Below are positions 15,579 through 24,280 of a stretch of DNA of 33,061 bases, piece after piece; within the stretch, counting starts at the first letter, position 1; each line of letters starts with the position of its first letter. Location: assembly GCF_009765775.1 (NCBI RefSeq), contig NZ_LMUU01000259.1:1-33061 (forward strand), in the 5' to 3' direction. The stretch comes from Beijerinckia sp. L45 (lineage in GTDB: Bacteria > Pseudomonadota > Alphaproteobacteria > Rhizobiales > Beijerinckiaceae). The position numbers and the translations under genes were made by a program. Under the pieces are notes generated by a model, which was given only the letters and a program-made list of their open reading frames with translations, had not been told where the DNA came from and did no database searches.

Positions 15579-16799
15579 TCACCGCACCGGCGCGACGACC
15601 ATTTGTTCGGGCCGGATGACGATCTCGATCATGTCGTCGGGAAGGACGTCGGCGTCCGCCGCCGCGTCGATGCGTGTCTTGGTGGCATCGACGGTGCGAT
15701 AGATGACGATTTGCGGGCCTGCGGCTTCGCCGCGAAGCTGGGCTTTCAAGGCTCCGGTATAGATGAGTTTCTCACCGGCACTCCGGATCTGGCTGCGCCC
15801 TTTTTCTAACTCCACCACGACCTCCTGCAGCTCGCGCCCCACCTTCGCGCGATAATCGTCGGCAAAACCATCGATCCGCTTGCCCAGGTCGTCGCGTTCC
15901 TTGGTCGCCTGAGCCAGCCTGCTCGTAGCCTCGACCTGCTGACTGCGAAGCACCGCCAACGAGCGGCTGTCCTCGTCGACACGCGCGGCGGCTATGATGC
16001 CTCGGAGCTGACCGTCGCGCGTCCGGCCTGCCGCGGCCAGCTGCTGGGTGATCGCGGCGGTCTGGTCCGCAATGGCGACTTCCAATGCTGCGACGTCGGC
16101 CTTCGTTTGTGCAAAGGACTTTGTGAGAAACGCCAGATCTCGGCCGCGCGCGGCGATGCGAAGTTTGAGGTCTGCTCGCTCCAGATCGGCGATCTCCCGG
16201 ATGATGTTCGGATCGAGAGGGGCCTTGTCCAGGGTGTCCATATCAATCGCGGTCTTACCGTCGATCTCGGCCTGCAGGCTGATGCGGCGGGCTTCGTGCC
16301 GCACTAGATCGGCCCAGAGCGACTCATATTGGCTGCGGAACTCGGGTCCTGAAAGCAGCGGGTTCTCGGCACGGAAGCGAAGCGCGTCGTAGCCGCCGGC
16401 AAGCGCAACGGCGTGGCGCACCGTCAGCCCCGGCCTGTAAGCAATGGCCCCCGGGCGCGCGACGTCGCCGCCAATAAAGAAGGGCCGATACTCCGCCAGT
16501 TCCAGGGTCACGTCGGGGCTTCGCATCGTGCCGGTCTTCGCCAGATCGTCGGCGAGCGTCTTGCGCAGGCCATCGAGTGTAAGTCCGGCGGCGTGGACCT
16601 CGCCGAGAAAGGGCACCGAAATATCGCCGTCCACATTCACCGTCGCACGGCGCTTGAAATCGGCGACGCCGAACACCGCGAGCTCGACGACATCGCCGCT
16701 GCCGAGCCGGTACTCGGCCGAGGCTGGTAGGACCGCAGCGAGGGTGAACGCCGCGAACGAAAGCAGCGCAATGGGCGCCGACCTATCGATCTTGATCAC
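15579..16799 (-). CDS. Outer-membrane polysaccharide export protein (Wza/ExoF-like)
   Basis: A 406-residue OPX-family protein that helps move the finished polysaccharide through the periplasm and outer membrane. A signal peptide (cleavage about after LPASA) is followed by the polysaccharide export domain starting YRLGSGDVVELAVFG, then an SLBB-type domain (FIGGDVARPGAIAYRPGLTV). A long coiled-coil region (about 190-320) resembles ExoF rather than the short Wza type. The lack of a lipobox Cys agrees with ExoF-like members. The start is GTG 16799, with GGAGGA six bases upstream. It overlaps the end of the flippase-GH16 gene by 17 bases and is the last gene of the operon. Confidence 0.9.
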   Translation of the reverse strand: MIKIDRSAPIALLSFAAFTLAAVLPASAEYRLGSGDVVELAVFGVADFKRRATVNVDGDISVPFLGEVHAAGLTLDGLRKTLADDLAKTGTMRSPDVTLELAEYRPFFIGGDVARPGAIAYRPGLTVRHAVALAGGYDALRFRAENPLLSGPEFRSQYESLWADLVRHEARRISLQAEIDGKTAIDMDTLDKAPLDPNIIREIADLERADLKLRIAARGRDLAFLTKSFAQTKADVAALEVAIADQTAAITQQLAAAGRTRDGQLRGIIAAARVDEDSRSLAVLRSQQVEATSRLAQATKERDDLGKRIDGFADDYRAKVGRELQEVVVELEKGRSQIRSAGEKLIYTGALKAQLRGEAAGPQIVIYRTVDATKTRIDAAADADVLPDDMIEIVIRPEQMVVAPVR

Positions 16800-18987
16800 G
16801 GTCCGTCCTCCAGGTGTCGGCTAAGCCCGTGGCGGGCTGATAAACCCGGATGCTCGCGATCGTCATACGGGCGGGAAAATGCGTCGTGATATCGGGTGCA
16901 CCCGCCCAAGAGCCGCCGACCGCGAGGTTCACCAGCAGGTACATCGGCTGATGGAAGTCGGCGGGCGTCGGGGTTGAAGCGACACGCCGGCCGTCGAAAT
17001 ACCAGGCGATCGCGTCGGCATCCCAGAGCACGGCGTAAGTGTGCATCGTGTCGTAGAGTTCGTCCGTTTCGATCCGGAACTGCACGACGGCTGGTGCCGT
17101 CCCCTTGTGGAGGGTCGCCCAGAACTGGCGGTCCTCGCTGCCGATGACCTCCATGACGTCGATTTCCGGCGGCCAGATGCGTTTGACGGGGAGCAGCCAG
17201 AACGCAGGCCAGAGGCCTTGCCCCCGGGGCACGCTCGCCCGCATCTCGACGTAGCCATAGGTGAAGCTGAACCCATGGAGGCTGTTGAGAAGCCCTGAGG
17301 CGTAGGTGAGCGTCTTCACGCTGGCTCGATCCTGGTCGGGGATCGGACGCGCGGTGATTGTCAAGCCGCGGGCGTCGACCGAGAAAGGATTGAGGACACG
17401 AAGCGGCGCCGTCTCATGTTGTGGTCGCGGATCGACGTAATATTCGAGCTCATTGGCGGTCGGATTTGTCCGCCCGCCCCAGGGATAGCGCGGCTCCCAA
17501 ATGCCGTGGATTCCGTCCCACATGTTCAAGGTGGTGAAATCATCGGCGAAGGCGATCCGCCAGCCGGCGGGAGGGCCTTGAGCCGGTGCTTCCTGGCCTG
17601 CAGCCATGGCCGTTCCGTCGTGGGGGCCGATTATCATTGCGAGTCCTACGACCGGCACGAGCAGGGCTGAGGGCACCACGACGAAACGGACCGCTGCGCC
17701 TGTGTGCAGGATTTTCATGCGGCGCAGGCAAAGGGCCAGACCGGAGAGCGCCGCCAGCGACGAGCAGAAGCAGCCCCATGCCTGTCCTTCGATCGATCCA
17801 AGGGCGTTGCCGGCAGTCATGCCGACGATGAGAACCAGCGTGGCCGGCAGGAACACGACGGCGGAGTCGCGAAGCGGTGATGCCGTTGCCGCGATGGCGA
17901 TCGGGAGAAACCAGGCAACAATCGCCAGCGGCACCGTCGCAATGGCAAGTGCCACCGCCGCCGGCGCAGCCCCGCCATAGGCAGGAAAGGCAACCGTGAC
18001 CACGCGCCCGGCCAGAGGAATGCACAGGGCCACGGCGATCGCCAGCACCAACGCCATCAGCATGCCCTCGCGTTCGAGTGCGCCGGACTCGCTGCCCGGT
18101 TCGGCGCGCGCCAGTCGGTTCAGCCAGTGCGGGTAGCGCACGTCGCCGATCGAGGCGAAGGTCGTGATCGCGGCCATGGACATGTTGGCACCGAGCGAGA
18201 ACAGGCCCAGGTCGTTCGGCGTCGACAGAGCCGCCGAGACCCAGCGGTTCGCGGACAGGTAAAGCGTCCAGACGGCAGCAAACACGAACAAGGGCAGCGC
18301 GGCGCGAAGAGTGTTTCGAAATTGTCCTGGCACCGTCGACGATGCGAGGAGCGGGGCAAACCGCAAGGCTGACACGACGGCGGTGACGGCATACCAGCAG
18401 AGCAGGGCGGCAAAGCATCCTGTCACGCCGGCGAGCTCAACCCCGACGAGGCGCGGCACCATGAAGCCGATGCTGAAGACAAACGACAGAACGGTATATT
18501 CCCAGACCTGCCCGCGGGCGCGATAGATCGACGAGGGGCCGGCAGCCATCATCGCGCAGGTGCCTGCGGCTGCTGCCAGCGTCGTATCGAGGACGGCCGC
18601 GCGACCGGACATCGCTAGTCCGATGACGCCCAGGAGGACGATGAGCGCCAGGGTCAGCAATCCCAATCGAAAGCGAGCCTTGAGGATGCGGCCGGCGTCT
18701 TGCCCGTCGGCGCCAAAAGCCAGGCGCCGATCAGCCAGTTGCGACAGGCCGAGATCGCCGCGTCCCGCATAGCGATAGATATTCAAAAGCAGGGCATAGG
18801 CGCCGAACTCCGCCGGGCTGATCAGGCGCGGGATGTAAAGCGTGGTCGCGAAGCCGAGAACCGAAAGGAGAGGGACGCCGACGACGTAGCTGCCTCTGTG
18901 GCCGAGCCAACGCAGGGCGCGGGCGTCGCGAAGTGCGTGGAGGCGGCTGACCGGAATAGGGTTGGCGCCGAATGCCGTCCCGGTCAT
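16783..18987 (-). CDS. Wzx-like flippase fused to a GH16 glycoside hydrolase
   Basis: A 734-residue two-part protein, read without interruption from an ATG at 18987 that overlaps the GT4 stop (ATGA). Residues about 1-465 form a multi-pass polysaccharide flippase of the Wzx/RfbX type (opening LRWLGHRGSYVVGVPLLSVLGF..., about 12 helices). A further hydrophobic segment follows the Arg/Lys-rich loop LRRMKILHTGAAVR, and should carry the chain across to the periplasm. The C-terminal 260 residues are a GH16 domain with the catalytic signature EIDVME (17149-17166), both Glu present, plus the usual flanking elements (FTYGYVEMRASVPRGQGLWPAFWLLP). In rhizobia the equivalents (ExoT/Wzx and ExoK) are separate proteins. 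The fusion would tether a glycanase beside the flippase, trimming or sizing the nascent polymer in the periplasm. Confidence 0.9.
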   Translation of the reverse strand: MTGTAFGANPIPVSRLHALRDARALRWLGHRGSYVVGVPLLSVLGFATTLYIPRLISPAEFGAYALLLNIYRYAGRGDLGLSQLADRRLAFGADGQDAGRILKARFRLGLLTLALIVLLGVIGLAMSGRAAVLDTTLAAAAGTCAMMAAGPSSIYRARGQVWEYTVLSFVFSIGFMVPRLVGVELAGVTGCFAALLCWYAVTAVVSALRFAPLLASSTVPGQFRNTLRAALPLFVFAAVWTLYLSANRWVSAALSTPNDLGLFSLGANMSMAAITTFASIGDVRYPHWLNRLARAEPGSESGALEREGMLMALVLAIAVALCIPLAGRVVTVAFPAYGGAAPAAVALAIATVPLAIVAWFLPIAIAATASPLRDSAVVFLPATLVLIVGMTAGNALGSIEGQAWGCFCSSLAALSGLALCLRRMKILHTGAAVRFVVVPSALLVPVVGLAMIIGPHDGTAMAAGQEAPAQGPPAGWRIAFADDFTTLNMWDGIHGIWEPRYPWGGRTNPTANELEYYVDPRPQHETAPLRVLNPFSVDARGLTITARPIPDQDRASVKTLTYASGLLNSLHGFSFTYGYVEMRASVPRGQGLWPAFWLLPVKRIWPPEIDVMEVIGSEDRQFWATLHKGTAPAVVQFRIETDELYDTMHTYAVLWDADAIAWYFDGRRVASTPTPADFHQPMYLLVNLAVGGSWAGAPDITTHFPARMTIASIRVYQPATGLADTWRTDRDQDR

Positions 18988-20231
18988 GGCATCGCCCCGC
19001 GCTTCGGGCGTTGCGCCACGTCGGCCGCGATCGCCGCGACGCGCGCGGCCACGCGAGACCATGAAAGGTCGTCGCGGGCATGGCGAAGCGCACCTGCCGA
19101 GCAGCGACTATACAGCTCTGGATCGTGGACCAGCGTGACAATGGCATCGGCAAGCGCCACGGCCGTGACCGCGTCTGCCAAAATCCCCGTTTCGCGATCG
19201 CGGATCTGTTCGGTAAGACCGCCGACCGGCGTTGCCACCACCGGAAGCGCGGCGGCGAAGGCGGCCGCGGCAATGCCCGATTGCGACGCGGCGACGTAGG
19301 GGAGCACCACGATATCGGCGCGACGTAAAGCGCCTGCGATTTCCTGATCGTCGAGCCAGTGATTGACGATCGTCACGCCTTCCGCTTTTGCAAGAGCGTT
19401 TCGGTAGGGTCCGAGATCCCCGTCGCCAACGATCGCGAGATCGACGGGGGCTCCCTGCGCACGCAGTGTCGTGTAGGCCTCGAGCAACAGGACAAGCCCT
19501 TTGTAGGCCACGATTCGCCCCAGAAAGAGCAGACGGATCCGCCGGAACGCGGGAAGCGTTCTGGCCCTTGCGTCTTGGTTGCCGAAGACAAATTGTCCAT
19601 GGGGCACCGTCCAAATCCTATCTGTTGGGAACTTGAACACGCGTTGCGCGTCGCGGCCAACTTGGTCGGTCAACACGATGAGAGCGTCCGCCTCTGCGAC
19701 CTGCCAACGCAAGATCGCAGAGCGCAAGGGATAGCGATCGCCGGAACGAAATGCAGCGTCGTGCAGGATCAGAATGCAGCGCCCAGCAGTTTTGCGCAGC
19801 ACCGGCAAGGCGGCAAGGTCCCATATGGACTGGAACGTGCAGATCATCACGCCGGGGCTGCGCGCCGTCAGAATCCGCGCGAAAGTCCGGGCGCGGGCGA
19901 TGGTCCCGAGCATGCCGAAAAAGGCTGCTGTGCTGCCACCGAAGCTGCCTTTGCGGCCGCGGAATGTCCTCACCGGATCGGACGGAATAGCGGGAAGCAC
20001 CGTACAAAGTCGTTCGAGATCGGATGTTTCGGAGAAACTGATACTCAACGCGACGCCTTCCGTTGCGTGCAACGCTTGGGCCAGCTCGAAGGTGAACTTC
20101 GCTGCCGCACCAACGCGCCCCCAATGCCATAAAAGCAGCCTGAGCGGCACGCCCTCCGCGGCGCCCGTCGGAAGGCACGGCGTGGGTCGGCCCTCTTGCG
20201 CGTTCGGCCCAAGCGTTCCGACGGACGACAT
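18984..20231 (-). CDS. Family 4 glycosyltransferase
   Basis: About 415 residues with the two Rossmann domains of a GT-B retaining transferase. The N-terminal domain opens PLRLLLWHWGRVGAAAKFTFELA. The C-terminal domain has LLFLGRIVAYKGLVLLLEAY and, in the donor site, ADIVVLPYVAASQSGIAAAA followed by PVVATPVGGLTEQI. It probably adds one sugar to the lipid-linked repeat unit at the cytoplasmic face. The start is ambiguous: ATG 20231 has a weak CAGG site, while a GTG at 20291 overlaps the polymerase stop as GTGA, in keeping with the overlaps elsewhere in the operon. Sugar specificity cannot be read from the sequence. Confidence 0.9.
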   Translation of the reverse strand: MSSVGTLGPNAQEGRPTPCLPTGAAEGVPLRLLLWHWGRVGAAAKFTFELAQALHATEGVALSISFSETSDLERLCTVLPAIPSDPVRTFRGRKGSFGGSTAAFFGMLGTIARARTFARILTARSPGVMICTFQSIWDLAALPVLRKTAGRCILILHDAAFRSGDRYPLRSAILRWQVAEADALIVLTDQVGRDAQRVFKFPTDRIWTVPHGQFVFGNQDARARTLPAFRRIRLLFLGRIVAYKGLVLLLEAYTTLRAQGAPVDLAIVGDGDLGPYRNALAKAEGVTIVNHWLDDQEIAGALRRADIVVLPYVAASQSGIAAAAFAAALPVVATPVGGLTEQIRDRETGILADAVTAVALADAIVTLVHDPELYSRCSAGALRHARDDLSWSRVAARVAAIAADVAQRPKRGAMP

Positions 20232-20287
20232 GGCATGCGGTGCCTGTTGTCGGTGGGCCCGGGCGCGGCGGCGTTCGCGGATCAAAA

Positions 20288-21721
20288 TCACGGCGACACC
20301 ATTGCCCCGATCCCGGTCGGGATCGAGCCTGGTATCGCGGCCGCCGGCCTCTCTTTCACTCCATCGCGGGCCAAACACCAGAATAGGAGGAAGCTGAGGA
20401 CCATGGGAACAGAGAGCGGCTCAGCCTCGCCGAAACCGAGAACGACCAGATAGATGAGCAGGCGGTCTCTGATCCTGTCGGGGAACCGGATGCATCGATA
20501 GATCAGCATCAGAAAAAGACCGAGGACGGGAATTGATCCGACAAGCCCAAGGCTCATGAGGCTTTGCAGCACGGCGTTGTGTGCGTTCACCGCGTTGCCT
20601 TCGAACGATCGCCCGACGCTATCCGCCATCAATTGCTCAGTCCCGTTGAATCCCCAGCCGAAGAGCGGGCGTTCGAGGAAATGCTCCCAAGCGATCTGCC
20701 AGAGGTCCGTGCGGCCCGTCAGCGTCGTTATCTCCGATGCGCTGCCGGTCCGGCTCAACGCGCCGAGGATCGATCCTAGGTCCGGCGCCGCAATCAGAAT
20801 TTGCACGCCGACAATGACGACGCCGGCCAAACCTACAAGAAGGTGCGGCGCGGCCCTGTGGCTTCGGATTTCGGTGAGCAGCCACGCAAGACCGATCGCG
20901 AGGATCGTCACGCGGCTTCCGCTGAGGATTAAGGCAAGGGAGGCAAGCAGCAACACGCTGACCATCGAGACTCTGCCGAGGGGCTTCGAATCCTGTACCG
21001 AAAGCAGGGCCAGCATGAGCAGCGCGGCATGTTGCGCCAAAAGATTGGGGTGGCCCGAGAGGCCGCGAAGACGGAAGTCCGTCTCCATGTAGGATGGCGG
21101 CATCCAGGCGAAATCCGGCGCAAAGACGCTCGCGGCGAGCGCCAGAACGATTTCGACGAGAAGCGCCCAGAGTAGCGCCCGACAGAATGCCGCCGTCGGC
21201 AACGATGCGGCGGCGATCACGGCAAGGCTGAGCCATGCCAGATTGCCGACGGCGCAGGCGACGGTGTAACCTGGCACAGGGGACCATAGGGCCGAAGCGA
21301 AGCTTAAACATCCGAACAACGCGGCAAGCGCGATCCCCGGATCACGAAGCGCCTTCCAGATCAGATGACGGGTGCGAACCGCCATCATGAGCATCACGCT
21401 CCATGCCGCCAGCTTGATCCCGTTCTGCCAATCAAGCCCGGTCTCCCCCAAGGCCCGATCACGGAAGCTGAGATTGGGGACCAAAACCGCGAACGCGATC
21501 ATTGCCACGATGGCGCGCGGACCTCCGAAGATGGCCAGGGCCGCCGCGCCGATCGCCGCCATCAAAATCCCAAGGATCGCCGGCGCGAAATAAGCCCACG
21601 GTCCGAGCGCGGGTGCTGCGGCCAGCGCCAGCGCCCAGAGAAGACCTGCCGCGACCGCAACCGACAAGTCGATGGCCCAGGTTCGACGGTCCAATGCGAC
21701 CAACGGATAGCTGAGGGTCAT
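20288..21721 (-). CDS. Wzy-like polysaccharide polymerase / O-antigen ligase family protein
   Basis: A 477-residue inner-membrane protein with about eleven hydrophobic helices. Its main periplasmic loop region contains the Wzy/WaaL signature around TLTGRTDLWQIAWEHFLERP and LFGWGFNG, then NAHNAVLQSLMSLGLVGSIP. It should join repeat units at the periplasmic face. The ATG at 21721 overlaps the upstream Wzz-like stop (ATGA). An in-frame extension to 22450 exists but only shadows the Wzz-like gene in another frame. Family position fits ExoQ-like polymerases; a ligase role is less likely because no LPS genes are nearby. Confidence 0.88.
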   Translation of the reverse strand: MTLSYPLVALDRRTWAIDLSVAVAAGLLWALALAAAPALGPWAYFAPAILGILMAAIGAAALAIFGGPRAIVAMIAFAVLVPNLSFRDRALGETGLDWQNGIKLAAWSVMLMMAVRTRHLIWKALRDPGIALAALFGCLSFASALWSPVPGYTVACAVGNLAWLSLAVIAAASLPTAAFCRALLWALLVEIVLALAASVFAPDFAWMPPSYMETDFRLRGLSGHPNLLAQHAALLMLALLSVQDSKPLGRVSMVSVLLLASLALILSGSRVTILAIGLAWLLTEIRSHRAAPHLLVGLAGVVIVGVQILIAAPDLGSILGALSRTGSASEITTLTGRTDLWQIAWEHFLERPLFGWGFNGTEQLMADSVGRSFEGNAVNAHNAVLQSLMSLGLVGSIPVLGLFLMLIYRCIRFPDRIRDRLLIYLVVLGFGEAEPLSVPMVLSFLLFWCLARDGVKERPAAAIPGSIPTGIGAMVSP

Positions 21722-23157
21722 GCGAAGACCCGCGCGAGAAGCGGAGCACGCCACATCGTAACTGCGCCAGTCAGACAGGCGGCAAGAAGCGTCCCGATGA
21801 AACCGAGCAAAGGATTGGGGAATGCCGCCGTGAGGGGGGGCTCCGGTTCCGCGATGACCTCGACGTCGGGCGCCACCGCACGCAACAGCGATGTCTGATT
21901 GTTCAGGCGGACGAGTGTTTCTTCGAGCACCGATTTCGTGGCTTTCGCATCGCGCTGCAGATCCTCGAGGTGTAGTTGGGCGCGCGTGCGCGCTGTCATC
22001 TCGGCGCGGACGGATCGGACCTCCGCGTCCAGGCGACTGGTGCGCTCGATCCATTCGCGCGACTCGGCGACTGCGCCGGCAACGATCCGTGCCGACTCCG
22101 CTCCCAGCTGATCGTCGATGGCCTGCGCCTCCGGCGCCCAGATCCCCGGCTTCGCGAGAGCCGCCGCCCTGGCTTCCTTCAACTTCTGGATGGCCGGCGA
22201 CAGGAGAATATCGGGTGCATTCTCGATCGTCTTCGCCGCTTGCATCGCCTGAAGCATCGCGGCGCGGGTTGTCGTCTCGACAACCTGCGCCTTCGCCTGG
22301 GCCATCGCCGTGCTGAGCATGTTCAGTTGATGATCGAGCGAAGCCTGCGCGCCCGTATCGATCAGGTTGCTGGTTTCCAAGAAGCTGCGGACCGCTGCGT
22401 CGGCGCTTTGATATTGCGACCGCAAAAGCGCGACACGTTCGTCGAGCCATCCTGTCGTGCGGCGGACGGCATCGCGTTTGCGGTCACCCTGGGCGGCCAT
22501 ATAAAGGCTCAGGAGCGACGTCGTGAGGGTCGCCGCCTTTACGGGATCGGCAGACCAATAGCCGAATGTCACGGTATAGGAGCGGCGGTCGCGCGATACC
22601 TTCAAACGCGCCTGAAGCCGCGCCCTGACGATGGACTCCGCAGGCGGTTGCCGCGGCGGCAGGAGCGGTGCGAGGACCGGCGCAAAGGTCGCCAATGTTC
22701 CGGCAAAGCCGGGCGGGGCCGCGAACTCCGGATCGGTCATCAACCCATTCGTCGCGATAACGATCTTAGCAAGCGCAGGCGATGCGATGAAATCGACATC
22801 GGACTGGATCGCGTTGTCGTCGGGTGCAGGTTGGAGCGGGCGTGTTGACGATGACGGATCGTTATTCTTGTCCGGCAGCAGGACGATCGAAGCCGATGCC
22901 TCATAGCGCCGGGGAAGAAGCGGCCAGGCGAGCATGGCCGCGATCACAACCGCAAAAAATCCGGCGGCAAATGGCGCAAATCTTTGGAACCAGGCTTGAA
23001 CGGTGTCGGTCGATGTCTCCGCCGCGACGTCGTCCACGATCGCCGGATACGCAGGGTCGCCGCGCAGGCCCGAGGCGTCCCGAACACCAGGCTGTCCGGC
23101 ACGTGTCAGGCTGTGTCCTGGGCTTTGCCTCACGATTCCAGTTCGGTCAGCTGACAT
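21718..23157 (-). CDS. Wzz/GumC-like chain-length co-polymerase without kinase domain
   Basis: A 479-residue polysaccharide co-polymerase. The ATG at 23157 has GGAGG eight bases upstream, better than the TTG at 23172. After about 55 cytoplasmic residues comes a first membrane helix (FAAGFFAVVIAAMLAWPLL), then a Wzz domain opening RRYEASASIVLLP. A large periplasmic coiled-coil region (about 210-420) follows, then a Pro-containing second helix (NPLLGFIGTLLAACLTGAVT), after which the protein ends within about 12 residues. No Walker A or BY-kinase domain is fused and no separate kinase gene occurs in the window. It controls chain length together with the polymerase and the export protein. Confidence 0.9.
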   Translation of the reverse strand: MSADRTGIVRQSPGHSLTRAGQPGVRDASGLRGDPAYPAIVDDVAAETSTDTVQAWFQRFAPFAAGFFAVVIAAMLAWPLLPRRYEASASIVLLPDKNNDPSSSTRPLQPAPDDNAIQSDVDFIASPALAKIVIATNGLMTDPEFAAPPGFAGTLATFAPVLAPLLPPRQPPAESIVRARLQARLKVSRDRRSYTVTFGYWSADPVKAATLTTSLLSLYMAAQGDRKRDAVRRTTGWLDERVALLRSQYQSADAAVRSFLETSNLIDTGAQASLDHQLNMLSTAMAQAKAQVVETTTRAAMLQAMQAAKTIENAPDILLSPAIQKLKEARAAALAKPGIWAPEAQAIDDQLGAESARIVAGAVAESREWIERTSRLDAEVRSVRAEMTARTRAQLHLEDLQRDAKATKSVLEETLVRLNNQTSLLRAVAPDVEVIAEPEPPLTAAFPNPLLGFIGTLLAACLTGAVTMWRAPLLARVFA

Positions 23158-23205
23158 CGATCCGACCTCCAAATGGAGTGCAACCTGGCGGAGGCGCTAG
23201 AAACG

Positions 23206-23961
23206 TCATCGTGCGCCTTGCCGCGAAAGCACAATCCGCGGTGTCGCAGCGAGGATGATCGCGTCCATGATAATGGTACGGCTTCGAACATATTGGCCAT
23301 CAAGGGCGACACGGGTTTCGTAGCCGATGTCGTTGCGTCCGCTGACCTGCCACAATCCCGTTATGCCTGGCCTGACCCTGGCATAAAGGGAAAGGTCGTC
23401 ACCGTAGCGGACGGCCTCCTTCATGGTGATCGGCCGCGGACCGACAAGGCTCATGTTGCCGCATATGACATTCACCAGCTGCGGTAGCTCATCAAGGCTG
23501 GTGCGGCGCAAGAAGCCGCCGATCGGCGTTATGCGCGGATCGAAATCGAGCTTCTGCCGCGCCTTCCATTCATCCATCGCGAGGGGATGGTAGCCCAGGT
23601 ATTCCGAGAGGCATGGTTCGGCCCCGAGGATCATCGTTCGGAATTTCAGGCAGCCGAACGTCTGGAGGCCGGAACCCAGCCGCTCATGACTGAAGAGGAC
23701 CGGGCCACCGTCGATTGCCACGAGCAGAGCAATAATCAACATAAGAGGGGCAAGCAACAGCAGGAGCAGCGAGGCGAGCACGACATCGATCGTGCGTTTC
23801 GCAACGGCATCCAGCCGCGACAGAGCACGGGCGCTGAGGCCTCGCGTCGCCGCGGTCTTGGAATCGGCGAGCCGACCTGACGCGATCGCGCTATGCGTCG
23901 CATGTATTGGCACGATCGAAGGAACCGAAAAGTCCGACGGAACGGTTTGGTGCCCACTCAT
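23206..23961 (-). CDS. Undecaprenyl-phosphate sugar-1-phosphate transferase (ExoY/WcaJ-like)
   Basis: A 251-residue priming enzyme that starts repeat-unit synthesis by moving a sugar-1-phosphate onto undecaprenyl phosphate. One N-terminal membrane helix or re-entrant hairpin (VVLASLLLLLLAPLMLIIAL) leads to the catalytic core, with LKFRTM, DPRITPIGGFLRRTSLDELP, NMSLVGPRP and RPGITGLWQVSGRN, all diagnostic of the bacterial sugar transferase family. It lacks the extra N-terminal helices and CoA-binding-like domain of WcaJ/WbaP, so it is of the short ExoY type. The start at ATG 23961 has GGAG six bases upstream. It is the first gene of the exopolysaccharide operon. The sugar (galactose or glucose) is not determined. 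Confidence 0.95.
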   Translation of the reverse strand: MSGHQTVPSDFSVPSIVPIHATHSAIASGRLADSKTAATRGLSARALSRLDAVAKRTIDVVLASLLLLLLAPLMLIIALLVAIDGGPVLFSHERLGSGLQTFGCLKFRTMILGAEPCLSEYLGYHPLAMDEWKARQKLDFDPRITPIGGFLRRTSLDELPQLVNVICGNMSLVGPRPITMKEAVRYGDDLSLYARVRPGITGLWQVSGRNDIGYETRVALDGQYVRSRTIIMDAIILAATPRIVLSRQGAR

Positions 23962-24280
23962 GTCCAACTCCAGCGTTGCTCGGATATCGCGTCGGGTCAG
24001 ATGACCCTGGCCCATTCAGACATTGGCAGCGGAGCGTTTCAAATGCTCATGGGGACTACGCCCCAGCACCCTTGAGCGCTTCCGCGAAGCCAGCCAGAAG
24101 GCGTAGGACCGCCTTTGCGGCACCGGTGCGCGCAAGCGGACTAGACCAATCGAGCTAGGTCATCGTTGCAGTGGCTATGAGTCTCAATTTGAAGGACCTT
24201 TGGATCGCCGCCGGTCACGGGATCCGCGGATGACGGCTTGGACGGGATTGGTCCCTGCAGGTTAATCACGGAGTATCCTC
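23962..24280. other. Divergent promoter region of the exopolysaccharide and BKACE operons
   Basis: About 320 bases separate two divergent operons. The region holds one inverted repeat, TGGGG-N6-CCCCA (24050-24065), roughly 90 bases upstream of the priming-transferase start. No credible -35/-10 pair or sigma-54 site was identified on either strand. An SD-like GGAG lies seven bases before the ATG at 24281. No gene is supported here. Confidence 0.55.
24050..24065. promoter_or_regulatory. Candidate operator, TGGGG-N6-CCCCA inverted repeat
   Basis: Five-base perfect arms around ACTACG lie alone in the divergent region. Dyad symmetry and location suit a dimeric regulator such as a LuxR-type protein, but the element is short and occurs once, so chance is possible. 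Confidence 0.25.

Noticed and set aside
21722-22450. N-terminal extension of the polymerase frame to 720 residues
   Set aside because: The extension overlaps the Wzz-like gene in another frame and is Arg/Gly-rich nonsense. The ATGA junction at 21721 marks the true start.
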